Numbered from the stretch's first letter, positions 12,914 through 24,359 are shown. The stretch: DNA of 64,000 nt from Anseranas semipalmata (GCA_013399115.1 VXAA01003327.1:24472-88471), one strand, 5' to 3'. The notes: generated by a model from the sequence alone, not told the origin. Translations and numbers: made by a program.

Positions 12914-14155
12914 TACTCATGTCAAAGAGTCCCATGGAATATTCAGACTTTGATGAATTTCCAAAATATTAAATATATATATATTATTGATTTGTATCCT
13001 AGAAGCACTAGTAAGCACCTAAAAATCTGAAGATGGAACGCATACTGAGGAAACTTAGAAAACATCTTTAATGTATAGCTAAAAATGCAACCTGTCACCT
13101 ACTATGGTATGACTGAGTAAAAAAAGTTCATGGATGGTATTCATTATGCCTAATACAAGTGACTAATGAATGGCCTTTTCTTCTAAAGCAAGTACCATAG
13201 TTTACCTTGGTACAGTTAATGGAACGGGCAGGTGTCTCTGAAGGCTTCTAAAAGAAAATCCAGTCAACTTAAGTTAGCTACCTGGGTTAGGTACTTTAGA
13301 TCCCATCTTTATATGATTTTTCAAAAGGGAAAAAAAAAATAATTATATCTCTTCCCTTCAAAAATCGTGTCTTTATAACTGTATTGTGTTTAGAGAGAAC
13401 TGAACCGATAGAAGATCAAATTACATGATAAACATATCTGGTAAGAAATTGATACAATTCAGAAAAAAATAAATGTTAACAAGCAATGTTTTCAAGTGTT
13501 GTTTGTTGTGGAGAACAGATTTAAGATTTTCAGGGAGGCCTGTATCACAGCAGCACCATAACTGGAGTCCATCCCAAAGCAAGCACCCCCGAAACAGAGC
13601 ACAAAGACACAAGGCATGGCTTCACACAAGCATCACACTAATGTGACTGGACAGTCTTCACTCCCAAGCTAACAAATTCCCATTTTGTTTTGTGGACACA
13701 CCAACTTTGGATTTATCTACCTTAGTCATCTTTGTGCCATGCTCAAATCACAAAAATGTGTGTCCCAAAAATGTGGTAGTTGGAGGACAAACTAATAAAG
13801 AAAATTTCCATAACTGTGACTTGTATAATCTGGGAGTCAAAGTCAACAGTTCTGAGGGTAAAACTCACGTTGGGTGGGGAAGGATCACTTAGTATATTAA
13901 AAGATAGTCCATCTGAAGTAATATCTTCTTTTTGCCTTTGTGCATCCCAGTATGGGAGGAACAGAAAGTGCAGGTTTAAATATCTTCTGATATTATCAGG
14001 GTTTTTTGTTTTGTTTTCTGACAAAGCTCTGTGGAGTGATCATTTTGTTCTGAAATGTCTATACCACAGGGTGTAGGACTAAATTGCAAATCTACAGTGC
14101 AACACAGGTCTACAACCACTGTGTAACAAATAAAAAACAAACCCAATCAATTCAC

Positions 14156-14180
14156 AAAAAAAAAAAAAAAAAAAAAAAAA
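14156..14180 (+). repeat. A25 homopolymer
   Basis: Twenty-five A in a row. The sequence to its left (AT-rich, containing AATAAA-like AAATAAAAAACAAACC at about 14128) loosely resembles a polyadenylated end. However, I see no spliced-gene body or duplication that would make it a retrocopy. Confidence 0.93.
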
Positions 14181-15956
14181 CAAAGCCTGAGGCTATGTGT
14201 ATTTATTTGTAAATAAAATTGTCCAGCAACTACTCTATGATCTTAGGGCCAGAGTTTGCATATATATATAGATGAAAACTCACGCAACCACCCAAATAGA
14301 AACCCCCCAAAACAGGGAGGCTGCATGTATATTGTCTTTGGGAACACTTGCTGGCCCACAGTGTTCCCTAAACCATGCCTGAACATGGAGCACACTGAAC
14401 CTGGCAGGCGGCATGCTAATCTAACTCTATTTATCCCAGAAAATACAATACTGACAGCTTTGTATAGACTTACTTTTGTCTTAACTTGTCTTGCTCTGTC
14501 TGGAGGTTTCTTTCAGCTTGCTTGTCTGTAGCAGCAATTTTTCTGATGACCAGTTGCCTATGCCTGCTTTGTTTTGCTTGTGTTTATCATTGCATGGTAT
14601 AGCCATATATTTTACATAGATAGTACTAAGAAGAATATATTCAATATAGAACGAAGTAGTTATGATTTTAACAAAATGGTCTCAAATACAGGAATATAGG
14701 GATGGTATGATGTCAAGGTTCTCAAGAGCAGATGCAAAGGATGCACTATATCAGAATACAAGCATGGGATGATAACAAGAGTGGCACTGACTCGCACTGG
14801 AGATGTCAATGCTATGAAAAGCTTACCAGCTGCCATTTAAAGAAATGGAGATCTGAGAGCTGGAGAAAAACAACTTTAAGAGTGACAAAAAGAACAAAGA
14901 AAACATATCTAACATATATAAAATGCACCATATATTTTGAATTTGGTCTTATGTTTGCAAACATAAAGAAAATGATATCTGCTGGATCCTAAAGTGAGGA
15001 GGAAGAAACTGTCAACATCATACCCCCCAAGGGAAGGACTGATGGCTTGCCATACTCATCTCACTGGCTGAAATGGTAGACCTTAGGACTTAGAGTGGCA
15101 GCAGAGAGGTGGTTTTAACATCAGATAAAAGGGTTAGATACTAGGTAGTGTATGTATAACAATTGTAACTGCCTTGCTATTATTGAGGCTTTTTTTTTTT
15201 TTTTTTCTGTAATGGTATTATAGTAATTATTTTCTTTTTTTCCTTTCTTTTCCTGCAGTAGTGAAATCTGGACTAATAATAGTTCTTTGATTAGACTGTT
15301 AAGATTCAGTTATACTAATAAGAAAGTCTTGGCTTTAAATATAAACTATTTATTCTCCTGCCGATAAGATTTTGAGCATAACACTAGCAATTGAAAAGTG
15401 AGCCATTGATGGCCAGTGCCCAATCCATGCCCTGCCCATGTCCAATTTAATAGCTAAGCTGTCTGAAAGGCCAGCCCAGCTCATGCCACTGCATTTTAGT
15501 GCCTGAAATTTGGAATTCCCAGGTTGAGTCTCTGTGCTCCATTACCTAGAACATAAGTGTCATTAGGGTTGGAGCACAGATGGAGATAGACATCCTCCCA
15601 TGGGGATTTCATCTCTGCAGTAATTACACTGGCTGCTTTGGCACACGTGGTGAGTGGAAAGCTGCAATTTCTCATCTGCCAGCCAAGTCAATCTGCTTGA
15701 GATTTGGGGACCTAGAAATGCTATTTATTTTCAGTCTTGGGACAAAACATACGCAATAGGGTATGAAATTACCAAAAATCTGCACAGCTTTAAGAGTACT
15801 GTACATGGTGACCTGATTTAAGCATAGGAGTAATGAGAAACTACTAAGGAATAATAAGCAACTACTATGGAGAGATAGATGGAAAGAACAATGTCATGTA
15901 TGTAAGCACTAGAGCCCCTGACACCTACCAGATACAACCCCTCATTGCAGGCAGAA
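14181..15956. other. Gene-free sequence with one candidate regulatory stretch
   Basis: No gene is supported. A T17 run sits at 15190-15206. The part from about 15400 to 15720 is less AT-biased and of higher complexity than its surroundings. It holds a TAATTA core at 15621-15626 and a palindromic E-box CACGTG at 15644-15649. I treat it as a candidate conserved non-coding element, which is inference only. Confidence 0.55.
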
Positions 15957-16157
15957 TTTTTCCTTCCTTCCTTCCTTCCTTCCTTCCTTCCTTCCTTCCT
16001 TCCTTCCTTCCTTCCTTCCTTCCTTCCTTCCTTTNNNNNNNNNNNNNNNNNNNNNNNNNNNNNNNNNNNNNNNNNNNNNNNNNNNNNNNNNNNNNNNNNN
16101 NNNNNNNNNNNNNNNNNNNNNNNNNNNNNNNNNNNNNNNNNNNNNNNNNNNNNNNNT

Positions 16158-16213
<56 letters not shown>

Positions 16214-16381
16214 TTCTTTCCTTCCCTCCTTCCTTCCTTCTTTCCTTCTTTCCTTCTTTTTTCTTTCTTTCCTTCTCTCTCTCTTTCTTTTTCTTTCTTC
16301 CTTTTTTTCTCTCCTTCCTTCCTTCCCTTCTTTTTCCCTTCCTTCCTCCCTTCCCCTTTTCCTTCTCTCTTTCCCTCCTCA
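15957..16381 (+). repeat. Long polypyrimidine tract with assembly gap
   Basis: The tract has an almost pure (TTCC)n array up to 16034 and an N gap at 16035-16156. A (TTCT)n array follows from 16157 to about 16213, then a degenerate C/T tract to 16381. The plus strand is nearly free of purines across all sequenced bases. The repeat unit changes from CCTT to CTTT across the gap, so the true length and the junction are unknown. Long open frames here, reading FLPS or KKER repeats, are artefacts of the repeat. Such mirror-symmetric tracts are known to be able to form triplex (H-DNA). Confidence 0.95.
16035..16156. other. Assembly gap (122 N)
   Basis: Unresolved bases inside the polypyrimidine tract. 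The N count may not equal the real length. Confidence 0.97.
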
Positions 16382-16774
16382 TAGTAAGAGAGTTGCCAGC
16401 AGTGGGTATCTTACCAGTAAGGGACACATCTGTAAGACCCTCCTCCCAAGTATGGAAGCTGTAAGCAGACAGTCTTTTTCAGTATGATTAGAACAATAAA
16501 TTTACCAGTGGCATCCTTCTCAGACACATCTAGATAGGTCTGACAGAAATTATTCAAAAAGAATCAGCTGGAGGCAGTTATCTGGAGCAGGAAATGTCTG
16601 ACTAAGATGTTAGATTTTCATAAAGTTATGTGCAGCTGAAAATCTTCTCATAGAAAGTGTCATGCTAGGACATGCTAGGACAACCAGTCCTAAGTATACC
16701 ACCTCAGTAATATCCAAAGAAAAGATAAATATTCTGTGGACCTGAGCTATGTCTGTTCCATATGTATATATATT

Positions 16775-16790
16775 GGAATATATATATTCC
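16775..16790. repeat. 16-bp AT-rich palindrome
   Basis: GGAATATATATATTCC is its own reverse complement. Flanking TTGG and CCAA nearly extend it. It is largely a TA microsatellite with symmetrical ends. Confidence 0.7.
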
Positions 16791-17205
16791 CAAGGGTAAG
16801 GATTGCTAGAAATGCAAAAAAGTCTGTAAATTCTGATCACATTTGAGGCACTGCAAACATGTAAGATTTAGATATCGTGTCCAAACTAGTTAGCTAATCT
16901 TCATATATTATCTTTAAAGAGAGAATGTACACTCCAAAGAGCAATCCATCCTATACCAAAGATGCACTGCCAAATAACAAATCTCACTCCTTTACATTAA
17001 ATGTAAGGAAAAATATGTTGATGAATTTAAGTTATATACTCCATTTCCTATCAAAAGCTTTTATTTATCTAATAACTACAAGCTTACTTTATGATTCAAG
17101 TCAAATGGGATGAACTTAGTCCAAGCTACGTAATGTATTGTGGTCCTAATTCTTCTGGGAGTCATCTGGAATTATTGCACATTGAATCAAACAAACCAAC
17201 AGAAG

Positions 17206-17235
17206 CAACAACAACAACAACAACAACAACAACAA
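17206..17235 (+). repeat. (CAA)10 microsatellite
   Basis: Ten perfect CAA units followed by an A-rich spacer. On the minus strand it reads TTG repeats and creates a cysteine-rich spurious frame. Confidence 0.95.
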
Positions 17236-18673
17236 AAACAACCTCTCTTTAATAAGATTAAGAAAAAAAAAAAAGTATTTAATGTTAGCAAGCAAAACCA
17301 GAAATAAAGTGATGAATTGAAGCTCTGTAAAAGGGTATTTTTAGCACAGAATGTTTTGAACAAAAATAGAAAATCAAGTCTTTCATACATTCTTCATACG
17401 TGGTTATTATCTTGTAAAGTGCAGAAAAGAATGGGTCAAGAGCAGAAGTCTGAGCATCACTTAAACCCTTAGTTACAGGTTGAGTCAGATTCATGTCCCT
17501 AAAGTATTACTTTCCTGATCATAGTCTGAAAGGTGCTGTATAATGGAACATAACTGAGGTCATTGCTATCCAGTTTCAGAGCAGCATGATTGACACTGGC
17601 ATTGTGAGCTTTCTTTAATTACAAGATTGCAGTCTCAGAGAACAAGCCCTTACCCCTAGCAAAAGAGGAATATGATTAGTTAATTCCATGGGAGAAGCTT
17701 GGCTAGAATGCAAGAAAGCATGAAGAAAGACTACAGAACTGGTCTATGCAAGGAAAATAAGACATACTGAGAATGAATAAGGTGTCAGATACACGAGAGA
17801 GACAAAAAGAACAGAGGTGGTTTTGAAATTACAGACATCCGTATGTCAAGCATACTTCATCCCTAGCATTTGGAAATTTAAGGATCAAATTTGCCAGCAG
17901 TATAAGTCGATTACAACTCTGTCGATATGCGTCGACACAATTGGGCTTTACATAAATTTTTTATATGAGCAGTCAATTCTCTGAAATAAGAATTATGTTC
18001 TGTGTTCTCTAGTCAGCAAGGAAAAGCATTCCCTCTCCCCAGTGCTGGTCATTGAAGCAGGTTTAAATTGTGTGGTCAGAACAACAGGCTTGATTTATTG
18101 TCCTGGAGCGATGAAGCACAGGGCTGCCCAGCACCACCTTTGGGCAGCACCAAATGCAAGCTTCTCAAAACTGATTTGTCCTTTTTCCATTTCTTGACCA
18201 TCTTTTTCACTTCCCATGTATCTTCCTTTCTCCACCCATGCCACTTCCAAATAGTTTTCCTCCTCCTGTTCAGCTAGCTTAACTTCAAGCCAGTACAAGG
18301 TCAGAGACCTCATCATCTACCTGCAGTCCTAACAGTATCTTTTCTATACTAGGCTACTACTGAGATGAATGCCATAACATAAAAAATCTTTTGTGAAGTA
18401 TAGGTATCACTAGCCCAAATTCAGCAGAACTCATGTGCTTACTTGGTGCAGTGCTGCATTGTGTTAGAGGCTCCCTGAACACATGGGACTTCACAGCACA
18501 GGGCAGCACTCTACAAAGCTGTCCTTTTGGGTCCTGATAACCTTAGTACAATTTTATATTGTGCTAATTAGTTCTGCTTCACAGAGACCATGTTGTTTTC
18601 AGCCCCACAGCTAGATCAGTCAGCTCTGAGACCATCTATAGCACACACGTAAAGACACGGTGTTTCTGTAGGG

Positions 18674-18695
18674 AAAAAAAAAAAAAAAAAAAAAA
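18674..18695 (+). repeat. A22 homopolymer
   Basis: Pure A run with no recognisable retroposed body to its left. Confidence 0.93.
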
Positions 18696-19877
18696 GTTGT
18701 CATGAAGTACAAAACAAAGTTAAAACAGATATTAATTTAAAAATGTTGGAATAAATGCAGCTAGTTTGTTGCCAGATTTATGGGGAGGAGGAAGAAAGGC
18801 AAGAGAAAGAAGAGGAAAATTACCATTGAAAATTAGTAGTATAATTCACAAAATTGTACTTAAAAATGTTAATAGATATACATGAATACATAATCTACCA
18901 CAGCCCTTTAAGAACATGTTTAGTCTTAACAGTGTTAGTTCTTGTCATATTTAAGATTAAATATACTTAAATGGTTGTAGATTATTTTATATCAAAGTGA
19001 GGACAACCTGTTTCTCATTTAAACCTAAATAATTGTAAGGATCCAAATGTGGAATCACAAATCAAGTGAAGAATTGTCTCTCCAGTCCACTAGTCCAGTG
19101 ATGTCAGTGGTATTACTGCTATACTCAGTCTTCTCAGCATGAGCAAAAGCAACAGACTGAGCCCTAATATAAACTTGAAAGAAATGGAGAAAGTGGCAAT
19201 TGGTTTAGGAATTGAATTCTTTGCTGATAAGCAAGAAGAAAAAACACCACCCTTCTAAGTCTGTGTAAGTACAGGTGAAAGTGATTTATTATCAAGTAAG
19301 CTATCTATATGAGAGCATTAGTCCCACATGACATGCTACACAGCCTCATGTAAATGTGTGTATTGCAACTAACCCATTAGTTACAATGAACTAATCAGAT
19401 GGTGTTCAAAAGTAAATAAATAAAAAGTCCAGAAGAATATGACTCCTGATAGCTCCCAGAAAGGAATAGTCTGAAAAGGAGTCAAAGGAGAGAGAGATCT
19501 GCTCTTTTCAGCAGTTTCTTGAAAGCTAAAATATATGTAGACAGAATTTATATAACTGTAGATAAGACTACAAGATCTAACGGTCACTTCTGTTCTTAAA
19601 GATCAGATTGGTGACAAAACATTAAAAAGCACGTTACGTGTCAGATGTTTATGGAGAGTGGCAGTCTCCTGAATCACTGAGGGGAGAGAAAATCATTGAC
19701 CATCAATCCTGGAAAAAAATAAATTTTTTAGACATCAAGTGGCACATGCAAAAAGTAACTTGGTCTTGATTGGAAAGATCTGTTTCACAGCCTGTAGCCT
19801 GCACACAGTAATGAGAACAGATTTGAGAAAAGAGATGAGGCTGCAAATACCTGACACAAATCCCTAGTCAAGTTCTC
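18696..19877. other. Gene-free AT-rich sequence
   Basis: Nothing beyond ordinary AT-rich unique sequence is visible here. No interspersed repeat was recognised and open frames are under 70 codons. Confidence 0.65.
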
Positions 19878-20043
19878 GGGAAGGGAAGGGAAGGGAAGGG
19901 AAGGGAAGGGAAGGAAAGGAAAGGAAAGGAAAGGAAAGGAAAGGAAAGGAAAGGAAAGGAAAGGAAAGGAAAGGAAAGGAAAGGAAAGGAAAGGAAAGGA
20001 AAGGAAAGGAAAGGAAAGGAAAGGAAAGGAAAGGAAAGGAAAG
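19878..20043 (+). repeat. Compound pentanucleotide tract (AAGGG)7 (AAAGG)26
   Basis: Seven GGG blocks spaced by AA (19878-19910) pass directly into 26 perfect AAAGG-type pentamers (19911-20040), followed by AAG. The whole tract is purine-only on the plus strand. The (AAGGG)7 part fits the standard G-quadruplex pattern of four or more GGG runs with 2-nt loops. The tract has no interruption in 26 units, so it is likely recent or polymorphic. The minus-strand open frame through it (repeated PFLSF) is an artefact. Confidence 0.97.
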
Positions 20044-20606
20044 CTAGGGATCGTGGAAACAGAGGAGACTGAGGAAATGAGACTGACAAGTACTTTCTAT
20101 AGCTGACAGTGGGTAAAACTCTGCTGGAAATGTTATAGCTACAGCCATTTGTATCAGCAAATACCTTGGTTTGCACAGTCTCACTGCTGTAATTTTTGCA
20201 CCAGCTACTAAGTAGGACTGCTGACTTGCACAACACTAGTATGAAAAAATAAGTGTAGTTTTTCATTTGATGGGTACGAATGAAACTTCCCAAACTGGCA
20301 ACAAGGATTTATTCTTACTCCATAAGGAAAAACTGGCCAAAAGCAGCCCAACCTGCAGCATTTTAATTTTGCAAGGTAAAAGTGAACGAGAATTACAGCA
20401 TCTGGCTGAAAAGCTTGTACACCACCTTTGCTCAGACCAAAGCAAATTAAAAAAGCTGAATTATATACCCCACAGATGGAAAAAGGGGCTAGACTAATGA
20501 TATTCTCTTAAATACAGCCAAGTTGCTTGGGTGCCCCACATAACATAAATTGCTGAAGCACTCAAGTACTTAACTAGTTACAGTATGTGAAATTGGATTT
20601 AATTTG

Positions 20607-20629
20607 ACAATGCTGTAGCTCAGCATTGT
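20607..20629. repeat. Perfect 9-bp hairpin, 5-nt loop
   Basis: ACAATGCTG, loop TAGCT, CAGCATTGT. Perfect arms. It is too short to be an ordinary microRNA precursor, and its frequency is compatible with chance. Confidence 0.6.
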
Positions 20630-21164
20630 TTGCTTTGCAATTATATACATTGATTAGACTTTGAACATAGTGAGCTCTTGCCTGAAGGGGTCTGACAACA
20701 AAAGCAATATTTTAGGAACTCAGGGCTGTAGGATTGTAAAGTGAAAATTTTGCTTGAATACACTCTCAGAGCAGGCTGCTTTAATAAGTTAATATTCTAG
20801 AGTCCTGTGGTTCGAAGATGCAAGGCTTTGTTATAACTCCTGGTTCCATACAAGTAATGCAAATGTTATTTTTATTCTACATGCACATTAAACACATAAT
20901 CCTCATTCCTGTTAAAACAACCCTGGTAGTAAACACTACCAAATGTATCTTGGGTTAATATGCACAAGATGGAAATTAAGTTACACTATAGCATGCATTA
21001 CAATAAAAACTAGTGAAGTGTGTAATTACTGTTACTATGCTGTATGTTACGGTATATATCGCTCAGTGTAGCCACAGCAGTAACCATCTTAGTGTCACTG
21101 TCTTAATTATAGCAGTTTTATTGTTATTATTATTATCAGTCTTTAAGCTTTTACTAAATCCAAA

Positions 21165-21230
21165 GCTCAAATCCAGCAAAGCACAGAAGCATATGCTTAA
21201 TTTTAGGCAGGTGTGTAGTCCCATTGAAGC
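21165..21230 (-). repeat. Ancient amniote interspersed repeat fragment
   Basis: The segment has AATCCAGCAAAGCAC, then a GAAGCATATGCTTAA core, then GTAGTCCCATTGAAG. I recognise this order from an old dispersed repeat in bird, crocodile and turtle DNA. In its usual form a phrase like 'aagcacatgcttaactttaagcatgtgagtagtcccattgaag' recurs. The superfamily (SINE, LINE end or DNA element) is not settled here. The strand assignment is arbitrary. Confidence 0.5.
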
Positions 21231-23604
21231 TGTTAGAATAACAAAACTTTAAAAATACACCTTTTGGAATGACTAGGATTAATTACAAATGTAAAATTAG
21301 TGATAGGTACAGGGGGAGTAGTTTTTTGTTACTGTCAACAGAAATATTAATTCATGAAGATTCCAAACCTTAGCATCTTGTTAACTACGGGTGATTTAAT
21401 TTCCATTGAACCAACCCAAACGAGTTAGCTATAATCTCCACATCTCCAGCATCTTCTGAACAAGGCTGGAAAAGAAATACACCTGGTGCCATCAACTGGA
21501 AAATTCAACCCTGAAGCCCTTTAGCTATAACATGCCTAACAACCTGTCTCTATTGTTTATTTTAGCTCAGAAGTTTACTATATCTGCTGCCCTTCTCTGT
21601 CGCTGTAGAACATCAGGTGTCTGCTCACTCCCAATGTTTTTGCCAAACTAAATTCATCTCTGTAGGTCTCTGCCGAGATTTTTGGTCACAATGGAGGGAT
21701 CCATACAGGTATAGGGCTAGAATCAGAAACGGACATAGGCACCTGAGACTAAAATTTCAAACCTCAAAAAAACTTAGCATTTGCCTAACTGTAGGGGTGC
21801 CAAACATCCCCAAGTCATCCAACCTAACTGGCTGATCCTGAAAATGATATAACATAATCTGTCTGTGAATAACTAAAAATCAGTTTTATTCATAGGACTT
21901 AGTGCAACTATGCAGATATCCTTCTGCATTTTTCTATAAATTAGATCAAACAATTATTATTCTTTGGTTTGGCAAAACAGATATGTTTCCCTACCCTCCA
22001 CCCCCTTGTTGCTATAACAATGCTATAGAAATGTAGTATTTCTTCAAATTTTGTTATAAAAACTAATAAAATATTTAGGTCAGATTTTTTGGGGGAAGCT
22101 GTACCCTAGAGGAACCCCCAGACAGGATACTTGGATGTTTGGGCTGGACAGGACTAGGCAGCACTGCCTAAACACTAGTTCAGGTTGTCACTAGGATTGA
22201 TGATGAAAAAAGCAGCCTCTTCTCTGTCCTGGCCCCTCATTGGCTACATAATTAACAAATAACTATGCTGCCTGGAGGAAATTATTACTTTTCTCAAAAT
22301 AAAGGGAATACTGCCTCAAAGAAATGTCTTCATGTTCTCTGAAGGTATATTTTGGAGTAGAGAAGACTACTTCCCTCTCTATTCTGTGAACGAATAGAGT
22401 GAAAGTCTAGCCAGGACACAGGATTCAACACTCCTTTTTAGTATTTGACCTCTTTTTATTCTGGTTGTCATTAGTTTGCCTTCTATTTGTATTCTCATTA
22501 TATAAATATAATGATTAAGACTAATTTATATCTTGCTAGCATTTTATATCATGAAGGTAACATTAGACAGCTTATAGCTGTATTACTGTTGACCTCGTAT
22601 AATAAGCACTGAGTCTACACTACGCGACTGCAAAGTAGAATACATTTGTTATTATAAATATAATGATATTGGTATAGTGTCTGTATCAAAACTTGCTCCA
22701 TAGAGGACAAATGCTGGAAACATCAATCACACATGCTTACTCTGTACAAGTCTACCAGCATAGCCTAGGAAGAGGAGGTGGATTATGCAAGCAGTATGGG
22801 TACTTAATTTATTTCACCATCATGCATATATTTACTGCATGAATAATATGTAGCATTCAGAATAGGCAAGTAGTAATTCAAAAATTCAACTGACCACAAA
22901 CTGGGTCTATTTTATTAGAAAATCAAAATTATGATGGTCTACTTCTAATTGGATACATATCCATAACATCCTCAGATGTGATGCTAAGTATAAACTCCCT
23001 AATAATTCCCCTGGGAGAGAGCAACAGTCTTTTATGGGGAGAAAGAAATGAATTTTCTTGCTTAGAGAAACCAGGGAACTAAGAGTTTTGTGAAGGTTAA
23101 ATGGCATGTAGCTACAAGAAAGAAACTGTATTCTTATAATGCACCAAGCAGCGTGAGAAATAGACCAGTTCACCTAAGGAAAGAATGAGTCTATTATACA
23201 GTGTCATTTAAAAATGTGAGTGGCAGCTCATTCCATGAGGATAAGGAACTGAAAGTTCACAGGAATAATAAATGAATAAAAATCTGTTAGCTATTGAGAA
23301 AAACAAAATGTCATCCTCCACAAAGAATTCTCCAACACCCAGTAAATCAAAAGGAGAATGGGTTATTTCAAGAAATGCTTTACAAAAAAATTTGGGCCTA
23401 GTCTTCCCAATGCTGACTGTTAAAAAAGAGGAAGATTTGAAAATGATTGCTGGTAGAATATCAACATTTTCCTTACAAGGTTGAGCGTGGGAAGGTTCAT
23501 ATTTACTTCAGAGGTTGACTTCTCACAGCAGAAATTGTGGACAAGATTCTCAGCAGTGTAAACTCACCTAACTTTAACTTCTGCATTGGCTGAGTATTTT
23601 TGAA

Positions 23605-23609
23605 CTGTG
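23605..23609 (+). repeat. Target-site duplication, left copy (CTGTG)
   Basis: CTGTG directly abuts the TG end of the LTR and is identical to 24360-24364. Five base pairs is the length typical of ERVL-type integrations. Confidence 0.85.
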
Positions 23610-24359
23610 TGTGGTAGTTTTACCCTGCTGGGCAGCTGGGCTCCACCACAATCGCTCTCTCACTCCCCCTTCTCAAAGGAAAAGAAGAAGAAAATACGAT
23701 GGAAAGGGCTCAAGGGTTAAGATAAGGGCAGGGAGATCACCCACCAATTATCATCACAAGCAAAACAGACTCACCATAGGGAGATTAATATAATTTATAG
23801 CTTATTGCTAGCAGAATAGAACAGTGAGAAATTAAAAGCAAACTAAAAACACTTTCCCCCCCTTCCACCCTCTTCTACCTCCTCCCCCCGAGCAGCACAG
23901 GGGAATTGGGGCTGCGGTCAATCCCTAACGCTGCGTCTCTGACGCTCCTTCACGGTCACTCCCTGCCCCTGCTCCACGTGGGGTCCCTCCCACGGGATGC
24001 CGTCCTTCCCGAACTGATCCTGCGTGGGCTTCCCACAGGCTGCAGCTCTTCAAGAACTGCTCCCATACGGGTCCATACCACAGGGTCCATTCTTCAGGAC
24101 CAAACTGCTCCAACATGAGTCCCCCACGGGTAGCAGCTCCACACCTGCTCCTATGTGGGCTCCTCNCCTTCCCTAACTCTGCTCTCCCAGAGGCCCAACC
24201 AGCGTCGCTCCCTGGCTCGGCTCTGGCCAGCGGCAGGTCCCTTTTGGAGCCGGCTGGAGCTGGCTCTGGTCTGACATGGGGCAGCTGATGGGCTCTGCTC
24301 ACAGACGCCACCCCTGCAGCCCCCCTGCTACTAAACCCTTGCCACGTAAACCCAATACA
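23610..24359 (-). mobile_element. Solo LTR of an avian ERVL-type element, minus strand
   Basis: On the plus strand the element starts TGTGGTAG and ends CCAATACA. On its sense (minus) strand it therefore runs from TGTATTGGGTTTACGTGGCA at 24359 to CTACCACA at 23610. I recognise that start from an LTR family widespread in birds. The interior is strikingly GC-rich compared with the neighbourhood. It carries diverged copies of a 'GTGGG...CTGC...CTGCTCC' repeat (about 23950-24170), known in this family as tandem-like internal units. Perfect TG...CA ends and identical CTGTG flanks show an integrated LTR with no internal provirus, which is a solo LTR formed by LTR-LTR recombination. A single N lies at 24166. 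The polyadenylation signal region near 23790-23810 (sense strand) is eroded. Open frames inside it are not genes. Confidence 0.9.

Larger units (their letters stand above)
5771..14155. other. Gene-free unique sequence
   Basis: No gene is supported here. Contents seen are a (GGTT)n run at 7396-7422, a short T run near 8551-8561, a short (CA)n at about 8773-8785, CAGACCT x3 at 10261-10281, an A17 run at 11580-11596 and a perfect hairpin at 12893-12913. An acceptor-like CAG at about 8813 and a GAG/GTAAGT donor near 8857 enclose about 45 nt with no coding support. Open frames of 60-110 codons are uncorrelated with any splice pattern or family. Confidence 0.68.
16382..18673. other. Gene-free unique sequence
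   Basis: No gene is supported. It contains a CATGCTAGGA tandem pair (16661-16680) and the palindrome GGAATATATATATTCC (16775-16790). It also holds (CAA)10 (17206-17235) and a cluster of TCGA motifs at 17906-17937. Open frames are under 75 codons and carry no family signal. Confidence 0.65.
20044..23604. other. Gene-free sequence with an ancient repeat remnant
   Basis: No gene is supported. A hairpin lies at 20607-20629, an ATT-rich short satellite near 21121-21136 and an ancient amniote repeat at 21165-21230. A 7-bp inverted repeat TAGGCAG/CTGCCTA spans 22155-22170. The stretch at 21725-21830 faintly resembles another ancient reptilian repeat, but not enough to annotate. Confidence 0.6.

Noticed and set aside
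14128..14180. Processed retrocopy suggested by AATAAA-like signal before A25
   Set aside because: No upstream gene-like body, no flanking duplication, and LINE-driven processed copies are rare in birds because CR1 does not use poly-A.
15896..16487. Long open frames (about 160-180 codons) on both strands
   Set aside because: They are translations of the (TTCC)n/(TTCT)n tract and its N gap. The amino-acid pattern (FLPS, KKER) is the simple repeat, not a protein.
19868..20293. 141-codon minus-strand frame with repeated PFLSF
   Set aside because: Most of it is the AAAGG pentamer tract read in frame. A 5-bp unit repeats as 5 residues in every frame without conserved function.
21720..21830. Resemblance to an ancient 'taggcacctaaa' reptilian repeat
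   Set aside because: Matches are limited to short words such as ATAGGCACCTGAGACTAAAATTTC. Not enough to define an element by eye.
23906..24311. Open frames of 70-128 codons with proline/arginine-rich composition
   Set aside because: They lie wholly inside the GC-rich solo LTR, where stop codons are rare by composition.
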